Notes under the pieces: generated by a model
Told to the model about the DNA's origin: nothing
Databases searched by the model: none
Seen by the model: the letters and a program-made list of their open reading frames with translations, nothing else
NCBI GenBank assembly: GCA_023205875.1
Contig: CP060755.1
Span: 1,550,001 to 1,614,000 of the forward strand
Direction of reading: 5' to 3'
DNA: 64,000 nt
Source of the DNA: Chloropicon primus
Taxonomy: Eukaryota > Chlorophyta > Chloropicophyceae > Chloropicales > Chloropicaceae
Shown here: piece by piece, positions 58,124-64,000 of the stretch
Layout: each line of letters opens with the position of its first letter
How positions within the stretch are numbered: position 1 is the stretch's first letter
Program-made: the position numbers and the translations under genes

Positions 58124-59248
58124 TCACGCTTTCCACTGGAAGATGCTCCCGAACCCCAGGTGCTGCGTGATCGGGAATTTGGAGAGCACCTCCCCCTCGT
58201 ACATTTTGAGCATGCCGTTCTTCACCTTCTGCCATCTGCCCACTGCACTGATGTCGTTGAGCATGGGCGACGTCTCGCTGATGGGACCCTTCTTCACCGA
58301 AAGGACGTACTCCACGCAACCAAAGTACATGAAGTCTTTGGAGAACATGTCCACAAAATCCGGGTTGTGGATGCTCTTCGGCTTGATCAACCCGTGCTTC
58401 ACCAGCTGGGCCGCCCCGAACAGAAAGGGAAGCATCTGGTAATCGTCCAAACCCCAGCAGCCCCTCGATCCCGCGGGCTCCAACCCGTACGTCTGCTGCA
58501 CCCTGCGCATAAGCTTCAGGTACGTGTTGAACACGGAGAGCACCAGGGCCTGAGAGTCCCCCTCCGTCACCAGGCCGAGCTTCGCCAGGCAGTACAACAG
58601 GATGACGAAGTTGGTCTCGTGCCCCGTCCCGTAATCGATCCTCGTCCGATTCCCGAAGCTGTCGGACAAGTAGTATGCGAGCTCCGGGGCCGCCCCCTTG
58701 AGTCTCTCCGGCAGAATCGTTCCAATGAGGTCCTCCGAGTTGTCGCTGACCATGGCGTGCCAATCCCTGAAGGCAGGGTTGCCGTACCTCAGCGTGTGTT
58801 TCTGCGGCGGAACCTGGTCCACGTACCCCGACACCGCGTCGAGGATGCTGTTCAGACCCCTCAGCGTCTCCGACAAGCCGCCCTGCTTCACCTCGGTCAC
58901 CTTCACCCCAACGATTTTGGAGCAGAGGCACTTGACGAAGGCCAGGTAGTCGCGGCAGCTCTGCGACCGGAGGAACGTCTGCACGTCGCTCTCCCTCAGT
59001 ATCCTCTTCTGCGGGAGAGCGAACTCCTGGGCCGGACCCTCCCCGTCGCTCTTCCCAAAGTCGAAATCAACCGTCTCGACCTCTGACGTCGAAAGTCCCG
59101 TGTTCGTCGCGCTCCTCGGAGCACCGACAGGGGCAGGCATTCGACTCAGGGCCCAGGGCGCTGCCGTCTGCACCGAGGGTCCCCCCCCCGGCACCCGCGG
59201 CGGCGGCGGTGGCATCATATCCCTCCCTTCTCCCCCCTCCCTCTCCAT
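58124..59248 (-). CDS. PTPA: Serine/threonine phosphatase 2A activator (PTPA)
   Basis: Single exon, 374 aa from the ATG at 59248. After a Pro-rich low-complexity N-terminus of about 60 residues, the PTPA fold covers about 70-370: LPQKRILRESDVQTFLRSQS, RYGNPAFRDWHAMV, YYLSDSFGNRTRIDYGTGHE, GLDDYQMLPFLFGAAQL and the end MYEGEVLSKFPITQHLGFGS. These are the strongest signatures of the family. PTPA is a peptidyl-prolyl isomerase-like chaperone that activates PP2A by metal loading. An alternative Met pair lies 30 bp further in. The frame is open upstream to 59557, but that would overlap the divergent histidine phosphatase gene. Confidence 0.95.
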   Translation of the reverse strand: MEREGGEGRDMMPPPPPRVPGGGPSVQTAAPWALSRMPAPVGAPRSATNTGLSTSEVETVDFDFGKSDGEGPAQEFALPQKRILRESDVQTFLRSQSCRDYLAFVKCLCSKIVGVKVTEVKQGGLSETLRGLNSILDAVSGYVDQVPPQKHTLRYGNPAFRDWHAMVSDNSEDLIGTILPERLKGAAPELAYYLSDSFGNRTRIDYGTGHETNFVILLYCLAKLGLVTEGDSQALVLSVFNTYLKLMRRVQQTYGLEPAGSRGCWGLDDYQMLPFLFGAAQLVKHGLIKPKSIHNPDFVDMFSKDFMYFGCVEYVLSVKKGPISETSPMLNDISAVGRWQKVKNGMLKMYEGEVLSKFPITQHLGFGSIFQWKA

Positions 59249-59441
59249 CACCACCGCACCACACTTTTCTGTCCCTCCGCGCGCGACAGCCTGTCCGCTT
59301 TTGAGCTTTTTGCCTTTGCCTCCAAATCCCCTGAAGTTGAGCAATAACGGCTGGCGCTCGCTTCCTTCAACCAACCAGGCAGGGGAGAGGGAGACTAGGC
59401 ACTGAGGAGTTCTTGGCCTCGTCCGTCGTTCGTTTGTCGAG

Positions 59442-60761
59442 ATGTTGCCGGTGCTGGTGGTGCTGGTGGCGACGTGGGCCCTCGTGTGGGTGTTCGCGTT
59501 CGGGCCGAAAGGGCTCAAGTGCGCCGCGGCGAGGAGGGTTGTGGACATGCAGTTCACTTGGTTCGCGGCGGTGTGGTACCTGTTTCACTCCAAGGACAAG
59601 TCGTTCTCGCTCAAGGAGGTCAAGGACGCCGTCCACACGGACTTGAAGGACCCCGAGCTCAAGACCAAGACGATCGTTTTCATAAGGCACGGAGAGAGCT
59701 GCTGGAACGAGATGTTCGTGAGTAGTACGAGTATCTCGCAAAAACAAACAAACACTCGCCACCCTCTCGCTCGCTGACTCTGCGTTCCTCTTCTGTCCCC
59801 GCTCGCAAACTGCGCAGAACAGGGGCTTCGGGCCGGGGTTCGTCCTGCGCGTCCTCAAGGGACTGCTCTCGGAGTTGTACAAGATGACCTTGGCGGACTC
59901 CGTGTTCATCGACTCGCCTCTCGGCGTGAGAGGGGAGAAGGAGGTGAGGCGACTGCGCTCGACGCCCGAATGGAGACTGCGCGTGGGCCTCTGGTACTGA
60001 CTCGCTCCCTTGCTCTCTGTGCCCAGGCTCTCGACATCTGCAGGTACCTCCGATCGCAGTCCGCTCAGGAGACCACGAGAACTCTTCCGCCGCAGAGCGC
60101 GCTGGCCAAGTCCCTGGCGTTCGCTCAAGACCTTTACAACGGGGGCAAGGAAGGGACGAGGGTAGTGTCCTCGAACTTGCGAAGGTCGATGAACACGGTA
60201 GTCATCGCGCTCCAGGACCGCCTCTTCAGGAACGGGGAGAAGGTCCAGGTCCTGTCGTCGCTGCAAGAGATAAGCAGCAACGTGGACACGATTTCCTTGA
60301 GCACGGCGGGAGGGGTCCAGCCGAACCTGTAAGTGCAGAAAGAAAAACCACCTCGCATTTTTTTTTGTGTGTCGGCGCGCGCGCGTACTGACTGACGAGT
60401 ATCTTCCTCGCCACTCGACGTCAGCGGAGGGCACATGAGTGCGCTGGACGCCGAGAAGGTCTTCGACGCAGAGCTCAACAAGGGAAACAAGAAGCCGGCC
60501 TCCAGGGGATCAGAAAGGATCAGGGAGTTCGTGAAGTGGATCTTCAAGCAGGACGAGGGCAAAATCATCGTCTCCGGCCACTCTCTCTACTTCAGGTGGT
60601 TCTTTCGCATGCACCTTCCCCACGGCTTGCAGCATATCTCCAAAAACAAGAAGATCGCAAACGGTGGCGTCGTTGCCTTTGAGCTCGTTCAAGACTCCAA
60701 AGGCTCCGTCATGATCTTGCCGGGCTCCATCACTTCCGTGTACCTCGGATTCGCAAAGTAA
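59442..60761 (+). CDS. Membrane-anchored histidine phosphatase (phosphoglycerate mutase-like)
   Basis: Four exons, 59442-59717, 59818-59943, 60027-60328 and 60425-60761, give 346 aa. The N-terminus (residues 1-22, LPVLVVLVATWALVWVFAFG) is a signal anchor. The histidine phosphatase signature RHGESCWNE (catalytic His in the RHG triad) lies at about residue 84, and the second conserved His is in IIVSGHSLYFRWFF. Exon 3 holds VVSSNLRRSMNTVVIALQDR, matching the family's SxxxR region. The membrane-tethered form is not a glycolytic mutase; plants and algae have such uncharacterised proteins. The substrate is unknown. All splice sites are GTGAG/GTAAG with AG acceptors and keep the frame. Confidence 0.85.
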
Positions 60762-60915
60762 ACCACCTTCTTGTCATCCATTGTCCCAACTCCTGCAGAG
60801 GAGGATTTTTTTTGTTGTTGCTGAGGTCGAGGTGTGTGAGCAGACGGAGTGTGCGCGCGCGGGACGCGGGAGGAGGAAAAAAGGAGAGAGCGCCGCCCCG
60901 GGTGAGGAAGCCAAC

Positions 60916-62181
60916 ATGGGGGACGCCTTGTTTGCGGCCATCCGGGATATCGACCGCGTCGCGAAGAAGCAACGCACGTGCTCGGCCAAGACGGCACAGT
61001 ACCTGAGCCAGATGGTGGGTTGCGAAAAGAATCTATGGAGAGAGGCGAGCTCTTCGACGAGTTTCACTGACGTTTTCGTGTCTTCGCGTGCTCGTGTTTT
61101 CCCCTTCCTTGGCGCCTCGGCTTTCCTCCGTCGCCAGGAGGACGAGATAAGGGCAGCGAAGGCTAAGCTGGAGAAGAGCGCCTCGAGGGAAGAGAAGAAA
61201 CGGCTTCTGAAGGAACTTCACGACAAGCTGCTGACGCTGCGACTCCCTGGGCAGATAGAGGATAAGCAGAAAGAGTTCTACGGGTCCGTCAGCCGGCTCG
61301 GCAAGTCCGTTGACAAGCACTTCAAGTCGGAGTCCTTCGGCGACCGCGAGACGAACTTGGACGACGAGCTGCTCGACAAGGTCATAGCAAACCACTTTTT
61401 CCGGGAGGGGGAACCTCAGTTGGGCCAGACGTTCTGCGAGGAAGCGAACGTTTCCGTCTCCGAGGACCTCAAGCAGTCGTTCCTGGACATGCACGTCGTG
61501 GTGAGCGAGCTGAAGAACCACAACGTGCTGCCCGCCCTCGAGTGGGTGAAGGAGAAGAGGGAGGAGGAGAGGGCGTCTCCCTTGGAGTTCAAGCTCCACA
61601 GCATGCAGTTCCTCCGCCTGCTGGGGTCTCAGGGGTGCAAAGTGGCGCTCAATTACGCGAGGACGAACCTCAGCCAGTTTGCCAACACCCACATGTTAGA
61701 GATCAGGCAGCTCATGGGTTGCCTCCTGTACCACAACAACATCGCGAGGTCCCCGTACAAGGAGCTCTTGTCCGAGATGCACTGGGAAACGCTGCGGCAT
61801 ACCTTCGTGAGGGAGTGCTGCAGCACGATGGGGCAGGCGTGCGAAAGCCCTCTGCTGGTGGCGAGCGCGGCGGGCTCGCTCGCCATCCCGACCCTGGCGA
61901 AGTTTGCCACAGTCATGGGAAAGAAGCAGGACTGGACCACGATGGAGCAGCTGCCCGTCGAGATCGACCTGGGCCACGAGTTCACCTTCTACTCCATCTT
62001 CGCGTGCCCCATCTCGAGGGACCAGGCTTCCAGGGACGACCCTCCGATGATGCTCCTGTGCGGCCACGTCCTGTCCAAGCAGTCGGTGACGAAGCTGAAC
62101 AAGAGCAACAGCAAACCATTCAAGTGCCCTTACTGCCCCTCGGAGCAAAAGTTCTCCGACTGCGTGGAGATCTCCTTTTGA
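60916..62181 (+). CDS. RMD5: RMD5/GID2 subunit of the GID (CTLH) E3 ubiquitin ligase
   Basis: Two exons, 60916-61014 and 61138-62181, give 380 aa. The CTLH/CRA region (about 180-290: LPALEWVKEKREEE, LEFKLHSMQFLRLL and YARTNLSQFANTHMLEIRQL) is followed by a degenerate RING at the C-terminus (FACPISRDQA, CGHVLSKQSV, FKCPYCPSEQ). These are RMD5 hallmarks. The GID complex tags proteins for destruction, in yeast including gluconeogenic enzymes. The 123-nt intron (donor GTGGGT) is a multiple of three and contains no stop, so retention would only insert 41 residues. The pyrimidine-rich 3' end supports splicing. Confidence 0.9.
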   Translation: MGDALFAAIRDIDRVAKKQRTCSAKTAQYLSQMVGCEKNLWREASSSTSFTDVFVSSRARVFPFLGASAFLRRQEDEIRAAKAKLEKSASREEKKRLLKELHDKLLTLRLPGQIEDKQKEFYGSVSRLGKSVDKHFKSESFGDRETNLDDELLDKVIANHFFREGEPQLGQTFCEEANVSVSEDLKQSFLDMHVVVSELKNHNVLPALEWVKEKREEERASPLEFKLHSMQFLRLLGSQGCKVALNYARTNLSQFANTHMLEIRQLMGCLLYHNNIARSPYKELLSEMHWETLRHTFVRECCSTMGQACESPLLVASAAGSLAIPTLAKFATVMGKKQDWTTMEQLPVEIDLGHEFTFYSIFACPISRDQASRDDPPMMLLCGHVLSKQSVTKLNKSNSKPFKCPYCPSEQKFSDCVEISF

Positions 62182-62297
62182 GGGGAAAAAAGGCGTGTGT
62201 GACTCAACTTCTCGATCCTTGCGCTCTTGCGCTCTTGTAATAATAATTGTAAGACTAAAACCAAAAACTGTCAACAAAAATCCTTTATGGATGTGAC

Positions 62298-63161
62298 TTA
62301 TTCCGAGGAGGAGGAAGACATCGTGATTTGCCTCATGACCTGACCCGCGTACTGGAACGCCTTTCCGGTCTCGCCCACGCACTTTCCCTTCTCTTCCTCG
62401 GACCACTCGCGGGCAATGTCCTCCAGCGAGTCCTTGACGCGCTTGGAGAGCTTGGAGACGGGCTCCGGGTAGTCGTGGTAAAAGTCCAGCTTACGCCCGT
62501 CGAGAATCCTGTCCGAGACGGCCTTTCCGATCATCCTTCCGCCGGCGGTGTGAGCAAAGTACGTGTTGTAGTAGTGGCAGATGAAGCCCGGAAGGTTCTC
62601 CTGACTCAGGGTCTTCAGGTAGGCCGAGTAATCGGACCCGGGGGACGCCTCGCCCTCCACGGCGACCGGCTGCACCTCGAGGCTCTCGATGTAAGCAATG
62701 TCCTTCTCGAGCGCGCCGGCCCGCTCCAGGCCGTTCTCCAGCAGGAGCGAGAGCTCGGCCTTCTCCTTGACGATGTCCTCCATGGTCGAGAAGATGGCCC
62801 GGGAGTCCACCAGGTAGCGGAGGTACCCTTCCAACGTCGGCTTGAACTCCGGCCGCTTCTTCGCCTTCTGACCCCCGCTCGCGGACTGGTCCTTGGTGTG
62901 CAAGTTCATGGCCGCGCTCTTGAGGTCCTCGATGATGCTCGAGACCTCCCCCGCCGCCGAGGAGGTCCCCGTCTCCTCCAGGTCCGGCCTCGAGGCGAAC
63001 ACCACCATCGCCACCCCCCTCGCACCCGCATGGCAAGCGCACGCAGGTCTCCTTGCGCCGCTCAAGTTCCCACCGGGTCTCCGCAGATCCCTCCTGCACG
63101 GCGCACCCCGCACCCTCCCACCCCCAGCCCGCGTCGTCCTCCTCTTCACCACCCTCTCCAT
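62298..63161 (-). CDS. HMOX: Heme oxygenase (plant HO type), plastid
   Basis: Single exon, 287 aa. Residues 1-50 are Arg- and Ala-rich, a likely transit peptide. The enzyme starts near EVSSIIEDLKSAAMNLHTKD with the proximal heme ligand His, then FKPTLEGYLRYLVDSRAIFS, ENLPGFICHYYNTYFAHTAG and the distal helix GGRMIGKAVSDRI. These follow plant HY1/HO closely. It opens heme to biliverdin IX-alpha, the first step towards phytochromobilin or bilin signals in the plastid. The length fits plant HO1 (about 280 aa). It converges with RMD5, 116 bp apart. Confidence 0.93.
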   Translation of the reverse strand: MERVVKRRTTRAGGGRVRGAPCRRDLRRPGGNLSGARRPACACHAGARGVAMVVFASRPDLEETGTSSAAGEVSSIIEDLKSAAMNLHTKDQSASGGQKAKKRPEFKPTLEGYLRYLVDSRAIFSTMEDIVKEKAELSLLLENGLERAGALEKDIAYIESLEVQPVAVEGEASPGSDYSAYLKTLSQENLPGFICHYYNTYFAHTAGGRMIGKAVSDRILDGRKLDFYHDYPEPVSKLSKRVKDSLEDIAREWSEEEKGKCVGETGKAFQYAGQVMRQITMSSSSSE

Positions 63162-63394
63162 CGCGATACTCTCTTATCCGCTCGCTCTGGTCCCCTCTCT
63201 CTCTGGTCCACGTCTCTGGGCGAATAGCTTGAGGGCGTTACGACCACAAACGCAAACGCCCCGCTCCAGACAGAGCAGAGAGAGAGGGAGAGAGGGAGAG
63301 AGTTTGCTCTTGTTGCGCTTCTTTTGCTTTGCGGTGAGGGAGTTGGGTTGTGTCTCGAGGTGTGAGACCGATTTTGAGGGGGAAAGAGCGCGCG

Positions 63395-64000
63395 ATGGCG
63401 AGTAGCGAGAGGGAGGAGAACGAGTGGCCATCGGAGGAGGTGGAGATGAAGGCCGTGTCGGTGGATCTGGAGGAGGGCGGTGGTGTGAAGAGGGCCGTGA
63501 GCAACTCTTCGTTCATGCCAAAGCCGAGGACGCCCATGCGACTCGCGTTCGGTGAAGTGTGCACCTACGTGCCCGCCCAGTTCGAGGTGCCCGGCGTCCT
63601 GAACTCGTTGAAGAAGGCGGGCAAGGCGGTCAGGAGCGCCTTCTCGTCGGAGGTGGCGAGGGCTCCGGAGAGGCAGATCCTGCACAACATCACGGGGGTG
63701 GTGAACCCCGGGGAGGTCGTGGCCATCATGGGCCCCAGCGGCTCGGGGAAGACCACCTTCATCTCCCTCCTCGCGGGCAGGAACGGCCTGAGGACGACGG
63801 GGACCATCCTGTACAACGACCAGCACAAGCCCACCGACAAGACCTTCAAGCGCACGGTGGGGTTCGTGAGCCAGGAGGACGTCATGTTCGAGGGGCTCAC
63901 GGTGTTCGAGACCCTGTACTACACCGCGGTGCTCAGGCTGCCGAGGGCGATGACGGACGCGGAGAAGAGGGAGAGGGTGTACATCATCCTGGAGGTCTTG
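63395..64000 (+). CDS. ABCG (WHITE-type) transporter, C-terminus beyond the window
   Basis: The frame from the ATG at 63395 runs 202 codons off the right edge. An N-terminal acidic segment precedes the nucleotide-binding domain: ILHNITGVVNPGEVVAIMGP with Walker A GPSGSGKTTF, and the Q-loop region in KRTVGFVSQEDVMFEGLTVF. The start (LTVFETLYYTAVLRLPRAMT) is the usual ABCG helical subdomain. It differs from the ABCG gene at 10246-12753 in sequence and is not its tandem duplicate. The signature motif, Walker B and membrane domain lie outside. Substrate unknown. Confidence 0.92.
   Translation, partial: MASSEREENEWPSEEVEMKAVSVDLEEGGGVKRAVSNSSFMPKPRTPMRLAFGEVCTYVPAQFEVPGVLNSLKKAGKAVRSAFSSEVARAPERQILHNITGVVNPGEVVAIMGPSGSGKTTFISLLAGRNGLRTTGTILYNDQHKPTDKTFKRTVGFVSQEDVMFEGLTVFETLYYTAVLRLPRAMTDAEKRERVYIILEVL

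Noticed and set aside
1-64000. Transposons, virus-derived elements, CRISPR arrays, rRNA
   Set aside because: No transposase, reverse transcriptase, integrase or capsid-like frame, no long terminal or spaced repeats and no rRNA-like stretch were seen; only microsatellites and short tandem repeats.

Overview
This is a gene-dense, GC-rich nuclear segment of a photosynthetic eukaryote, most likely a small green alga of prasinophyte grade; a Chloropicon-like picoalga would fit, but the species is an inference. The evidence is a plant-type gene set: an SYP7 Qc-SNARE, a ZFWD-type WD40 protein, a CDPK, a WNK kinase, plastid transketolase, plastid GrpE, a plastid DUF2358 protein, plant-type heme oxygenase and a PyrD-type riboflavin deaminase. 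Beside them sit genes better known from animals or flagellates: KIF-binding protein, a SPATA4-like CH protein, Aladin, an OCA2-like permease, a Kv channel and DGAT2. I count 40 protein genes in 64 kb. Thirteen are spliced, with 25 short GT-AG introns (80-223 nt) that mostly lie near gene 5' ends. I saw no tRNA, rRNA, transposon, virus-derived element or CRISPR array.

Layout. 1-13 kb: SYP7 syntaxin (cut by the left edge), a twin-CX9C mitochondrial protein, nucleoporin Aladin, a triple PH protein, transketolase, a kinesin and an ABCG half transporter. 13-24 kb: EB1, an unrecognised coiled-coil protein, ribosomal protein eL28, the ZFWD-like protein, Derlin, and an in-frame tandem of a 71-aa membrane ORF and a 977-aa unknown protein. 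24-36 kb: PyrD, a Kv channel, the SPATA4-like protein, DGAT2, CDPK, an unknown one-TM protein and bifunctional PANK-DUF89. 36-47 kb: an unknown protein, a TrmH methyltransferase, an uncertain ORF, SDE2, the DUF2358 protein, GrpE, KIFBP, a 56-aa membrane protein, CSN6 and beta-hexosaminidase. 47-64 kb: ATG13, the splicing factor CLF1, the OCA2-like permease, a WNK kinase fused to a BTB domain, PTPA, a membrane-anchored histidine phosphatase, RMD5/GID2, heme oxygenase and a second ABCG gene (cut by the right edge).

Gene order alternates strongly: 15 of 39 neighbouring pairs are divergent, 14 convergent and 10 co-directional. Most promoters are therefore probably shared and bidirectional, and most 3' ends face each other across 46-209 bp. 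There is no operon-like pathway cluster. Several genes do belong to common systems: microtubules (kinesin, KIFBP, EB1, CH protein), splicing (CLF1, SDE2), ubiquitin control (CSN6, RMD5, Derlin), lipid and CoA metabolism (DGAT2, PANK) and the plastid (transketolase, GrpE, heme oxygenase, DUF2358).

The most unusual items are the WNK-OSR1_C-BTB fusion, the two in-frame ORFs separated by a single TAG (possible dicistronic mRNA or readthrough), a transketolase whose codon usage changes along its length, an RMD5 intron that could be retained in frame, and a ZFWD homologue with an RGG box in place of its zinc finger.
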